From Paenibacillus sp. (GTDB lineage Bacteria > Bacillota > Bacilli > Paenibacillales > Paenibacillaceae), in the NCBI GenBank assembly GCA_017512705.1, contig JAFWEX010000150.1, positions 248,001 through 312,000 on the forward strand: DNA of 64,000 nucleotides, written 5' to 3'. Below the pieces are notes generated by a model. That model worked only from the letters and a program-made list of their open reading frames with translations. It ran no database searches and was not told the DNA's origin. The position numbers were made by a program, and so were the translations under genes. This document shows, piece by piece, positions 55,225 to 63,469 of this stretch (within the stretch, counting starts at the first letter, position 1; every line of letters starts with the position of its first letter).

Positions 55225-56961
55225 TTACACGAGTTGCTCAGTCACGTAACGAACAGCTTCCTGTGCCGTCATATCGATTCGCTTCATTTCACCTGAAGCT
55301 GCAAGCATATGTGAACCGACTTCAACTTGTGACTCAGCTGCCCCTCTGCCAACAACAATATGGATCGGTAGTCCAATCAACTCGGCGTCTTTGAATTTCA
55401 CACCTGGACGTTCGTTCCGGTCATCAACGAGTACACGGAGACCGCGGTCCAGAAGCTGTTGCTCCAGTTCTAACACAAGCTTCTGCTGTTGCTCATCCTT
55501 CCAGCTTACTGCAATTAAATGAATATCATACGGGGCCACGGATGCAGGCCAGCGAATCCCATCTTCTGTTGCATACTGTTCAGCAATGGCAGCCATCAAG
55601 CGGGATACCCCTATGCCGTAACATCCCATTACCGGTGCACATTGACGACCATTACGGTCCAGAAAAGAAGCCCCCATGGCATCACTGTACTTGGTACCCA
55701 GTTTGAAGATGTGACCAACTTCAATGCCTTTGGTGAACACCAGTGTTTCACCACAAGATTCGCAGCAGTCCCCTTCCGTGGCAAAACGGATACGTTCCAC
55801 CTGATCCAATGCAAAATCAACGCCTGGACGGACACCTGAAAGGTGCATATCCGGTTCATTGGCTCCAGTAATCGCTTGTTTCATTGCAGCCACATCCGCG
55901 TCGACAACCATCCGCAGTCCAAGCCCTACAGGTCCAATATAACCAACCGTAAGACTAGAATGTGCGGCGATTGCCGCATCATCGGCCAAGGTTAATTCCT
56001 CAGCGCCAAGCACCTGTTTTAAAGCAATGTCATTCAGTTCATGATCTCCACGAACAAGGGCTGCCACAAGCTGCCCATCAGCAAGGTATAGCAGAGTTTT
56101 GATCATGTCCTCTGCCTTACGATCCAGGAATGAGCATAACTCCGCAATGGTGCGGACACCTGGTGTTGCAATCCGTAACACTTCTGCGCCCCCACCTGCT
56201 TCTTCACCATCTGCGAGGAGTGGAGATTCAGCAGGTAAAAATGCCGCCTTCTCCAGGTTCGCAGCGTAACCGCAATGCTTACACGTCACAATGGTATCTT
56301 CTCCTACATCAGCCAGAGCCATGAACTCGTGTGTCTCCCCTTGCCCACCAATGGTTCCCGCATCCGCTTCAACCCGAATGTACTCTAAACCACAGCGTTC
56401 TAGAATGCGACAATATGCCTCGTTCATCGCCTTATAGGTTTGATCCAGTTCATCCCAGTTCGCCGCGAACGAATAAGCATCCTTCATTATAAATTCCCGC
56501 CCTCGTAGCAAACCAAAACGCGGACGGCGTTCATCTCGGAACTTGGTTCCGATCTGATATAACGTGAACGGCAGCTTACGGTACGAATTGACCTCATCAC
56601 GGGCCAGTGCTGTAACGACTTCTTCATGTGTGGGCCCGAGCGCGAACTCTCGTGTATGCCGGTCTTTCAGTCGCATCAACTCTGGACCATACTGTGTATA
56701 TCTACCAGACTCCTCCCAGAGTTCAGCTGGCTGCATAATGGGCAACAGCACCTCCTGACATCCCGCACGATCCATTTCTTCCCGAACGATTCGCTCAACG
56801 TTCAGAAGCACACGGCGGCCAAGCGGTAAATAACTGTATATGCCTGCTGCCAGTTGGCGAATCATCCCCGAGCGAAGCAGCAAACGATGCCCTACAGCGT
56901 CAGCTTCCGCTGGAGCTTCACGTAAAGTTGGAACAAGCATTTCACTTTGACGCATCATCAT
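55225..56961 (-). CDS. proS: Prolyl-tRNA synthetase, bacterial type
   Basis: A 578-aa class II synthetase. Motif 1 is around GIYSYLPLGRRVLLNVERIVREEMDRAG, motif 2 is FRDERRPRFGLLRGREFIMKDAYSF, and motif 3 is GCYGIGVSRLMAAIAEQ. The central insertion (about residues 225-400) is the editing domain of bacterial-type ProRS that removes Ala-tRNA(Pro). AAGGAG precedes a run of three ATG codons; the second or third is best spaced. A T-box in the leader controls it. Confidence 0.96.
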   Translation of the reverse strand: MMMRQSEMLVPTLREAPAEADAVGHRLLLRSGMIRQLAAGIYSYLPLGRRVLLNVERIVREEMDRAGCQEVLLPIMQPAELWEESGRYTQYGPELMRLKDRHTREFALGPTHEEVVTALARDEVNSYRKLPFTLYQIGTKFRDERRPRFGLLRGREFIMKDAYSFAANWDELDQTYKAMNEAYCRILERCGLEYIRVEADAGTIGGQGETHEFMALADVGEDTIVTCKHCGYAANLEKAAFLPAESPLLADGEEAGGGAEVLRIATPGVRTIAELCSFLDRKAEDMIKTLLYLADGQLVAALVRGDHELNDIALKQVLGAEELTLADDAAIAAHSSLTVGYIGPVGLGLRMVVDADVAAMKQAITGANEPDMHLSGVRPGVDFALDQVERIRFATEGDCCESCGETLVFTKGIEVGHIFKLGTKYSDAMGASFLDRNGRQCAPVMGCYGIGVSRLMAAIAEQYATEDGIRWPASVAPYDIHLIAVSWKDEQQQKLVLELEQQLLDRGLRVLVDDRNERPGVKFKDAELIGLPIHIVVGRGAAESQVEVGSHMLAASGEMKRIDMTAQEAVRYVTEQLV

Positions 56962-57485
56962 ACACTCCTTATTGATCTGATTGATGTATCCTGATCTAAT
57001 CAGGTCTTAAATAGCAAAAAGACACATTCGTCAAGGGACGAATGTGTCGTGGTACCACCCTTATTTGACCGCAAACGCTCTGCACATATCTTCGCACGCT
57101 GAGATGCAGTCCTATGGGGCATAACGGACCCTTCCGGCGCAGGTTACAGTCCAGAATTCATAGGACCTTCCCTTCGCAGCTAACGAGGTAGGAATCGCGC
57201 AGCAGCAACAGGAATGTCACACCAATCCATTCCCTCTCTGTTGAAGCTAACTTACGTAATCATGTCCCCGGTGAACGCTGTTATCCATTTTTGATCACAT
57301 TAGAATATTTACATTCACTTGTCAACCAACACGTCTTAATCAGTGACCTCTTCCCCGTTTTCTATATCTATAGCTGACATGGCTACCAGTTCACTGTAGA
57401 ATAGAGAAATAACATTTTAAAGATCTACGGTTCTGGTTCTTGTCTCTGAATGCAAGTGTTTATCCCGGATAAAGGAGTTTGTCTT
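56962..57485. promoter_or_regulatory. proS leader and divergent promoter region
   Basis: The left 325 bp is the proS T-box leader; the right part is AT-rich and should hold the divergent promoters of proS and the exonuclease gene, although no consensus pair stands out. Confidence 0.5.
57016..57285 (-). ncRNA. T-box riboswitch of proS
   Basis: The minus strand carries the T-box core AGGGTGGTACCACG (57061-57048), a stem I with AGAGAG and a GGTGTGA terminal region inside GGAATG/CATTCC, and an intrinsic terminator GACACATTCGT/ACGAATGTGTC followed by TTTTT (57048-57016). A CCU triplet in GATTCCTACC is a plausible specifier for proline. Uncharged tRNA(Pro) would pair and favour read-through. Confidence 0.93.
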
Positions 57486-58160
57486 ATGCCATATATTATA
57501 TATGATCTTGAATTTACAGTAAGCCGTAACACACGGTACTCATCCGAAATCATCGATATCGGTGCTGTCAAAGTGAGTGAGGTCCCAGGTGCTGGTCTTA
57601 CAGTCACCGACACCTTTCATACCTATGTTCGACCATCTAACAAGTCCGTCCTGTCCAGTGACACCGTTCAATTCACAGGTATTACGCAGAAGGACATTGA
57701 TGCAGCCCCACTGTTCCCGGAAGCATTGAGTCAATTCATCGACTGGATGGGCTCTGAACCTTATTATATGTGCTCATGGGGACCAGATGACCGCAGTAAA
57801 CTCATCTCCCATTGTCGTACACATCAATTGGATGTGGCTTGGATTACCAATCATAATGATTTACAACAACAATGGTCACGTGCCATGCGTAAAGAGGGAA
57901 AATTCCGACAACTCGGACTTGCCCAAGCTCTTGAAATCTGTGGAATTGAATTTGATGGTACACAGCACCGTGCTCTGGATGATGCCATCAATACAGCTAA
58001 AGTGTTCATCCACCAATTCGATGAGTTCAAACTGGAAAGCAACTGTGCAGCAGATGACGAAGGCGTTGCCTCCAAAGTGGTGTATTCCAGCGTTGTGGAT
58101 GATGAGGAAAAGGAGTCGCCGTTTGGCAATCTTGCTAATCTATTCAAAAGCAAGGACTAA
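57486..58160 (+). CDS. DEDDh 3'-5' exonuclease (KapD-like)
   Basis: A 224-aa exonuclease. The catalytic residues are in IIYDLEFT (Asp-x-Glu), GPDDRSKL (Asp) and HRALDDAINTAKVF (His and Asp), the ExoI-III order of the DEDDh family. B. subtilis KapD is similar and affects the KinA sporulation pathway. The ATG has AAAGGAG eight bases upstream. The C-terminal 50 residues are acidic and variable. Confidence 0.87.
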   Translation: MPYIIYDLEFTVSRNTRYSSEIIDIGAVKVSEVPGAGLTVTDTFHTYVRPSNKSVLSSDTVQFTGITQKDIDAAPLFPEALSQFIDWMGSEPYYMCSWGPDDRSKLISHCRTHQLDVAWITNHNDLQQQWSRAMRKEGKFRQLGLAQALEICGIEFDGTQHRALDDAINTAKVFIHQFDEFKLESNCAADDEGVASKVVYSSVVDDEEKESPFGNLANLFKSKD

Positions 58161-58201
58161 AAACAATTCTAGCCCTAGCACCAAAATTGCAGTCTGTACG
58201 T

Positions 58202-59173
58202 TTAGGACTGACTGTACACCTGCTGCCAGCGGTTTAATCGTTCTTTCATCAAGTGACGACAATGTTCTGGTTCGAGGATTTCTGCCTCTGGTCCATACTT
58301 CGATATCCATGCCAAAATCTCTTCGAGATCACCTACATTCGTTTCAAAAAGCAGGGTACCTTCGGGCTCCATGGTTATAACGGGGAGCACTAAAAACCGC
58401 TCTTGCATCACGCGTTCCACGACGAGGGAAGAAAATCGAATTTTAACAGCAGTCTCTTCCGTACTTTCTTTCGTTTTCGAGGCAGTACGGAAATAGGACT
58501 GGATTAAATAATCTTTTTTGCGGAAGGTGTTAGGCATCATTTTTAAATCATGCAGCCGATTTACCTGGAATGTTCTTATTCTCTGGGAGAGATGACAATA
58601 GCCTACCAGATCAAATTGATATTCCCTTGGGATCAAGCAATAAGGATCAATACGAACGCTTTTCATTTCTCGCTGAGACTGGTAGTTTCCTTCAACACTG
58701 TTATGAGAAATCCCGGCTTGAAGCAGTGTAAGAAGGGAACGATTTGGTTCATCCCCGTTGTTATTCTCGCAAATAATCGAGCCTTCTTTGAACATTTTAC
58801 TGATCTGCTCTGACCATTCCACCCGCTCCGTCCTTTGTTTCTGACTTGAAGCAATTACTTTCTCATATGCACTCTCGAAAGACGGCTTGACTAGAGGGCG
58901 AATATCCTCCATAACTTCTGCAAGCTGCATGAATGCTTGAGCTTCTTCCTCAGACCAATTCAACGGATACATAGCAAAATGGCTGATAAACATATACCCT
59001 CTTCCATGCCCCATATTGGCAATGGGGATATGCATTGCACTGAGGGCCTCCATATCGCGGTAAATCGTCCTTTCCGTCGTCTCACACCGCTCAGCAAGTT
59101 CACGGGCCAAAATGCCTGGCTTGGCTTGTACCAGCGTGATAATGCGCATTAATCGGATTAGTCGGTCTGTCAT
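58202..59173 (-). CDS. WYL-domain transcriptional regulator (YafY-like)
   Basis: A 323-aa regulator. The N-terminal winged helix (DRLIRLMRIITLVQ then LAERCETTERTIYRDMEAL) is HTH_11 type. The middle is a WYL-like domain (SVRIDPYCLIPREYQFDLVGYCH) and the C-terminus a WCX-type extension. Such proteins sense small molecules or nucleic acid. GGAGG is ten bases before the ATG at 59173. It converges with the exonuclease gene. Confidence 0.87.
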   Translation of the reverse strand: MTDRLIRLMRIITLVQAKPGILARELAERCETTERTIYRDMEALSAMHIPIANMGHGRGYMFISHFAMYPLNWSEEEAQAFMQLAEVMEDIRPLVKPSFESAYEKVIASSQKQRTERVEWSEQISKMFKEGSIICENNNGDEPNRSLLTLLQAGISHNSVEGNYQSQREMKSVRIDPYCLIPREYQFDLVGYCHLSQRIRTFQVNRLHDLKMMPNTFRKKDYLIQSYFRTASKTKESTEETAVKIRFSSLVVERVMQERFLVLPVITMEPEGTLLFETNVGDLEEILAWISKYGPEAEILEPEHCRHLMKERLNRWQQVYSQS

Positions 59174-59338
59174 TTTGCCAGGCCCTCCATGAAGTTGGTT
59201 CAAATAGTATGATAAAGCTCCATACATAACTAATATCCTGATGTAATAATGATTTATACTTTCAACTTACTGCGGAACTTCACCTTCATAACATATGTAA
59301 ACTCGTGCTCTTTATACCGTTACAACCTGATATATGTT

Positions 59339-60121
59339 TCATTCACATAACACAGTTTTTTCGTGATTTTTATACCCTTTTGTATGCGTAATTCCATAGT
59401 GATAACGAAGCTTCTCAATCATTTCGGCCTCTGTATAATAATCCAGATCCTGTTTACGGGCAGCCTCAATCAGTAATGCATCCGCGTGACGACGTAGCAT
59501 ATTGCTACCTTCCTCCATACGCCCCCGTTCATAAGCACGAAGAGCTTGCTTTAATATTGGAACCGTTTCGTTCAATTTAATCGTTTTCTCCACTTTGGGA
59601 TCTTCAGGCTGCCTGAGCATGCCTAAGTGACTCGTATACTGAATATAGAGCTGTTCCCTGCGAAGAAGCACACGCTGACTTTGCTTCAACTTGCGAGTAC
59701 TCCAGTATGCAGAACACACAGCGGTTTTTCCTGAAAAATGAGGCCCTAGGGCGAATTGCAACAGAACCTGCTTGCTTTCACCTTTGTAGACATCACCTAG
59801 TCTTAGAACCCAGCCAATGTCTGTCTCTTTATAACGACATCCATAGATGGCTTTAAGTTGAGCTCCATGTTCCGGTTTGAGCAATAGCTCTAAATCTCTC
59901 GACATAATTTTGGGTGCTATTTTCCTAAGTCTTTTGGCAGGGGACCCGTAACGCCACTCTACCATCATGTATACGGGATCGGTTCCCCCTGTCGGTATGG
60001 CCTCTTTATTCCATGAATAAGATACTTCAAAGACTGAGTTCACTGGTAGTCTCTCCCCCAATTTATGTGTATTATCTTCTAAGTTAGCAGGGTGAATGGA
60101 CACTATATTGTCACGGAACAT
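59339..60121 (-). CDS. Orphan protein resembling the region after a VWA domain
   Basis: A 260-aa protein without a recognisable VWA MIDAS motif. Residues about 100-130 (GWVLRLGDVYKGESKQVLLQFALGPHFSG) match the beta-sandwich that follows VWA domains in Ca-activated-channel-like proteins, and the C-terminal third is helical (LKQALRAYERGRMEEGSNMLRRHADALL). It may be a truncated VWA protein or a stand-alone descendant. The ATG lies inside the palindrome GAACATATGTTC, and no strong ribosome site precedes it. Confidence 0.65.
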   Translation of the reverse strand: MFRDNIVSIHPANLEDNTHKLGERLPVNSVFEVSYSWNKEAIPTGGTDPVYMMVEWRYGSPAKRLRKIAPKIMSRDLELLLKPEHGAQLKAIYGCRYKETDIGWVLRLGDVYKGESKQVLLQFALGPHFSGKTAVCSAYWSTRKLKQSQRVLLRREQLYIQYTSHLGMLRQPEDPKVEKTIKLNETVPILKQALRAYERGRMEEGSNMLRRHADALLIEAARKQDLDYYTEAEMIEKLRYHYGITHTKGYKNHEKTVLCE

Positions 60122-60127
60122 ATGTTC
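60116..60127. promoter_or_regulatory. DinR/LexA-box-like palindrome over the VWA-like start codon
   Basis: GAAC-ATAT-GTTC is a perfect 12-bp palindrome and an exact core match to the Bacillus SOS box. On the minus strand its ATG is the start of the VWA-like gene, an unusual operator position. Confidence 0.45.
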
Positions 60128-60197
60128 TTATCACTTTTTTCCATTCTATTACTCTCTTCCCCCTGAATCCGCCTGAAATCGACAATAAACGACGAAT

Positions 60198-60220
60198 AAG
60201 CCTGGCTCTTGGCCAAGCTT
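60198..60220. terminator. Hairpin between two minus-strand genes
   Basis: AAGC-TGGC/GCCA-GCTT with one mismatch forms a stem followed by TTTTTC on the plus strand and by ATT on the minus strand. It is a weak terminator candidate for the 56-aa gene. Confidence 0.4.
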
Positions 60221-60251
60221 TTTCATCGTGTTGTTATGACAAGTCCTAACT

Positions 60252-60422
60252 TTAAATCATGGGATGATCACTCTCCATTTTGTCTATGAACGTACACTCC
60301 GTCTCAGAGACAGGCGCAAAAGTTACACTATCAATAATCAGTTTTCGTCCGACCGGCTCACCGTTTACAGTAATGACGATCGTTTTCGTTAATGTGTTCG
60401 GTTTTTGTGTATACATATTCAT
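60252..60422 (-). CDS. Small 56-aa protein of unknown function
   Basis: This short frame begins MNMYTQKPNTLTKTIVITVN, continues GEPVGRKLIIDSVTFAPVSE and ends SDHPMI. AAGGAG precedes the ATG. Alternating hydrophobic residues (TIVITVNGEPVGRKLIIDSVTF) suggest a small beta structure, and one cysteine is present. It lies alone, upstream of the VWA-like gene on the same strand with a hairpin (60198-60220) in between. No family is recognised. Confidence 0.65.
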   Translation of the reverse strand: MNMYTQKPNTLTKTIVITVNGEPVGRKLIIDSVTFAPVSETECTFIDKMESDHPMI

Positions 60423-60741
60423 TCTTCTCCTTCATTTCGTATATTAGGTTTCATCAAATGTATTGGATATAAGACTTTATATTCGTATTTGTGAACAGTT
60501 TATTCAGAACGGAAGTTATTCAGTAGAGTTGTCTACCTAGGCCACTGCTATCGTTGTATTACCCAGCGAATTTTAGATTTAAACATAAGTTTTCTTTCAT
60601 TTTCGAGTTATTTTGGGTAATAAAATATGATCCGCTTGAACCCAATACCCGGTTTATAACGTATAATAAAAGAGCCGTATTTCAACAAATGACGACGATT
60701 TCGGCAACCGATCGATCTTACTGAAGAAAGAGGTGTTACCC
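60423..60741. promoter_or_regulatory. Divergent intergenic region
   Basis: AT-rich 319 bp upstream of the coiled-coil protein gene. A TATAAT box is at 60662-60667, but the nearest -35-like TTGAAC is 20 bases away. An inverted repeat ATTACCCA (60554) / TGGGTAAT (60615) spans about 70 bp. No gene is supported. Confidence 0.35.
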
Positions 60742-61197
60742 ATGCCAAAATCCCTTCAGGGTTATTTCATTCGGGTGTTTTTCACCACATGTATTCTATT
60801 TATGGCCACATTAGCTTCTACTGCAAATGCAGCAAGTGCCAATATATTCTCGGATATGTATAAAGGTTGGGAACGCGTGTCAGAATTACCTGGGGAAGTG
60901 AACGCACTGCAAGAAAGTTATAAGCAGACGCTGGAACAGTTGAATCAAACCTCAACTCAGCTCGGACAAGCCCAGGCCAATGTCGAAGCATTCAAGGCGC
61001 AGAATGACCAACTCTTAGCCCAGAATCAGAAACTTACTGAAATGGTCAACAAACTGCAGAACGAACAGGATGCTAGAACAGCCACCGCACAACGAATTCA
61101 AACGATGATCATTACGATTGTCGCTCTCATATTAGGTTACTTCCTTCTCATTCGAGTGATGCGTTGGGGAATGCGCCGCAGGTCCAGCCGATTATAA
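60742..61197 (+). CDS. Exported coiled-coil protein with C-terminal membrane anchor
   Basis: A 151-aa protein, family not recognised. Residues 1-33 form a signal peptide (ending STANAASA), residues 50-118 are a long coiled coil (LQESYKQTLEQLNQTSTQLGQ and similar), and residues 125-145 form a membrane helix followed by a basic tail (RWGMRRRSSRL). It should sit on the outer face of the membrane. AAAGAGGTG precedes the ATG. It is 18 bp before the AIM24-family gene, so they are probably co-transcribed. Confidence 0.75.
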   Translation: MPKSLQGYFIRVFFTTCILFMATLASTANAASANIFSDMYKGWERVSELPGEVNALQESYKQTLEQLNQTSTQLGQAQANVEAFKAQNDQLLAQNQKLTEMVNKLQNEQDARTATAQRIQTMIITIVALILGYFLLIRVMRWGMRRRSSRL

Positions 61198-61215
61198 AAG
61201 AACAGGAGCTACTGC

Positions 61216-61920
61216 ATGAACATACATCTGAACCATGCTGAAGCTGGTGGGGCAGGACAAGTGGTCACCTTTTCACTGATTCAAGATGACCGCCTTCATA
61301 TTCTGCATCCCCAGCAAATTGTTGCTTTTCGAGGTCCCAGCAGCAGCAGACAAGATAAATTCATGAATATTTCGGGAATGTATCGCAAAAGAAAACTGAT
61401 TAAATCTGAAATTACAGGGCCATGCCAGTTTGTCGCTGCCCTCCCTCCGGGATTCACCATGAAAGAAGTGGAGCTTACCGAGCACAGTGATCTGCTGTAC
61501 GATTTTCGCCACTTATTCTTCTACTCTGATGGTGTCACGATGCAGACCAAAATACAAAAAATCAAAAATATGCTGATTACCCGAGATGCTGTAAAAATGA
61601 AATTTTCGGGCAAAGGCACCATCGGATTGCTCACGCAAGGGCAGGTATGTCAGCAAGAGTTACATCCTACTGCCCCGCTCTATGTTGATGCCGGGAGTAT
61701 TATTGCCTACCCGGAGAATGCCCATCTGGAATTAACCGTATATGGAAACAATCTCGCAAGTCAGCATATGAATTATCATTGGAAGATGACGGGTCAAGGT
61801 TCTGTGCTTTTTCAAGCTGGCCGCGAAAATCACAAGTTGCAGCAAGACGTTAATGACGAGGGTCTATTCAAACGTATTTTAAAAGAGGTTATTCCCTTCG
61901 GTAATGTCATTATTAAGTAA
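61216..61920 (+). CDS. AIM24-family protein
   Basis: A 234-aa beta-rich protein of the AIM24/TIGR00266 group. Supporting segments are RDAVKMKFSGKGTIGLLTQGQVCQQEL, PLYVDAGSIIAYPENAHLELTVYG and MTGQGSVLFQAG, which follow the double-stranded beta-helix pattern of the family. Function in bacteria is unclear. It follows the coiled-coil membrane protein closely, and the pair may act together at the envelope. Confidence 0.8.
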   Translation: MNIHLNHAEAGGAGQVVTFSLIQDDRLHILHPQQIVAFRGPSSSRQDKFMNISGMYRKRKLIKSEITGPCQFVAALPPGFTMKEVELTEHSDLLYDFRHLFFYSDGVTMQTKIQKIKNMLITRDAVKMKFSGKGTIGLLTQGQVCQQELHPTAPLYVDAGSIIAYPENAHLELTVYGNNLASQHMNYHWKMTGQGSVLFQAGRENHKLQQDVNDEGLFKRILKEVIPFGNVIIK

Positions 61921-62285
61921 ATCAGAGAGATTATACAATGCCGTCACGCCTTTTGTGTGTTATACTGTACCCGGACAATTAGATAAGAAAATCCATGCTC
62001 AGGCATGGGAGAGGTTCGCGAACTCCCTCTACAAGACTTGACCTGTGAAGGTCATCAACAGTCTTGCGTACAGATTACCGTGAGTACACACAGCTTTGTT
62101 TGGCTGAAGATGGTATGTAAACGGTGTGCGTAAAAAACTAAGGACACTTGCTTATGGCAGCTTTTTTTAAAGCCGCTTTGAAGAAGGTGTGTTTTTTGAT
62201 GGATGCTAGTTCATGAACTTCTCTGTTCTTTCGACATTTCTGCTTGTATGCAGGAGTGATCTCAAGAAGATGGAGAGGTTTTTTT
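61921..62285 (+). promoter_or_regulatory. que operon leader region
   Basis: It contains an extended -10 promoter (TGTTATACT, box at 61961-61966), a hairpin CCATGC/GCATGG (61993-62008), preQ1-I-like pieces and about 140 further bases with T-rich hairpin potential around 62157-62180 before the queC ribosome site GGAGAGG. Confidence 0.6.
61993..62144 (+). ncRNA. Putative preQ1-I-type riboswitch with a large insertion
   Basis: AGAGG-TTCGCGAACTC-CCTCT (62010-62030) resembles the P1 stem and loop of the preQ1-I aptamer, and AAAAAACTAAGGA (62132-62144) is identical to its A-rich tail. In known members the tail follows P1 at once; here about 100 nt intervene and fold into CAAGACT/AGTCTTG with inner TGACC/GGTCA. 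The loop lacks the UAG that would pair with CUA. Location upstream of queC supports a preQ1-related role. Confidence 0.45.
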
Positions 62286-62978
62286 ATGTTGAACAAAGAA
62301 AAAGCTATCGTTGTATTTAGCGGCGGTCAGGATAGCACAACATGTCTGTTCTGGGCGAAAAAACAATTCGCCGAAGTTGAAGTCGTTACGTTTGATTACG
62401 GGCAACGTCATAAGCTGGAGATTGAATGTGCAGCGGCAATTGCAAAGGATCTGGATGTGCAGCAAACGGTACTGGATATGAGCTTGCTGAGCCAGCTCGC
62501 TCCCAATGCACTCACACGTTCTGATATGGAAATTACCCATGAAGAAGGCGAATTGCCAAGTACGTTTGTGGAGGGCCGAAACATGCTGTTCCTTAGCTTT
62601 GCAGCGATTTTGGCGAAACAAAAAGGTGCCCGTCATCTGGTTACTGGTGTCTGTGAGACTGACTTTAGCGGTTATCCGGACTGCAGGGATTCATTCGTGA
62701 AGTCAATGAACGTCACTCTTAACTTGTCGATGGATTATCCATTCGTCATTCATACCCCGCTGATGTGGCTAGACAAAGCGGAAACGTGGAAAATGGCTGA
62801 CGAGCTGGGCGCTTTCGATTATGTAAGGGAACGCACCCTGACTTGTTATAACGGTGTTATCGGTGATGGATGTGGCGAATGCCCTGCGTGCAAACTGCGT
62901 AAAGCCGGACTGGATCGTTATGTACAAGAGCGTACCATGGCTCAAACGACTGCCCCATCCACTGGAGTGAAGGCATGA
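62286..62978 (+). CDS. queC: 7-cyano-7-deazaguanine synthase
   Basis: A 230-aa enzyme that converts 7-carboxy-7-deazaguanine to preQ0 using ATP and ammonia. The PP-loop is [15 protein letters not shown] (about residue 10), and the zinc site is [14 protein letters not shown] with a preceding Cys ([10 protein letters not shown]). GGAGAGG precedes the ATG. It is followed by queD with an ATGA overlap. Confidence 0.97.
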   Translation: MLNKEKAIVVFSGGQDSTTCLFWAKKQFAEVEVVTFDYGQRHKLEIECAAAIAKDLDVQQTVLDMSLLSQLAPNALTRSDMEITHEEGELPSTFVEGRNMLFLSFAAILAKQKGARHLVTGVCETDFSGYPDCRDSFVKSMNVTLNLSMDYPFVIHTPLMWLDKAETWKMADELGAFDYVRERTLTCYNGVIGDGCGECPACKLRKAGLDRYVQERTMAQTTAPSTGVKA

Positions 62979-63469
62979 TGAGAGAACCCGGAACATTTCG
63001 AATCGTTGAACATTTGCAGCGAATTGACCATGATATTCTGCCCACCCAGCTGAGATATCACCGCAAACGGGTGCTGGTTAGCAAAGAGTTCACCTTTGAT
63101 GCAGCACATCATCTGCATTGTTATGAAGGCAAGTGTAAAAACTTGCACGGTCATACGTATAAAGTCATTTTTGGCATTAGCGGTTATCCAGGTGAAACCG
63201 GGCTAACCGTTGATTTTGGACATATCAAGGACATCTGGAAAAACCGAATTGAAGGTTATCTGGATCATCAATATTTGAATGAAACACTTCCCCTCATGAA
63301 TACGACGGCTGAAAATATGGTCGTTTGGCTGTTCGAACAGATGGAGCATGCTCTGCAAACGGAGCCTTATGCCGGACTCACGGACGGTGCACGCACTGAA
63401 TTTGTGCGACTCTTCGAAACGCCGACCAGCTACGCCGAAGCAAGACGGGAGTGGATGATCGATGAGTAG
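62975..63469 (+). CDS. queD: 6-carboxy-5,6,7,8-tetrahydropterin synthase
   Basis: A 164-aa enzyme for the first queuosine-specific step from dihydroneopterin triphosphate. [27 protein letters not shown] holds the three zinc histidines and the catalytic Cys; LDHQYLN and PTSYAEA are also conserved. An N-terminal extension of about 30 residues precedes the core. It overlaps queC by four bases and queE by eight. Confidence 0.96.
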   Translation: MMREPGTFRIVEHLQRIDHDILPTQLRYHRKRVLVSKEFTFDAAHHLHCYEGKCKNLHGHTYKVIFGISGYPGETGLTVDFGHIKDIWKNRIEGYLDHQYLNETLPLMNTTAENMVVWLFEQMEHALQTEPYAGLTDGARTEFVRLFETPTSYAEARREWMIDE

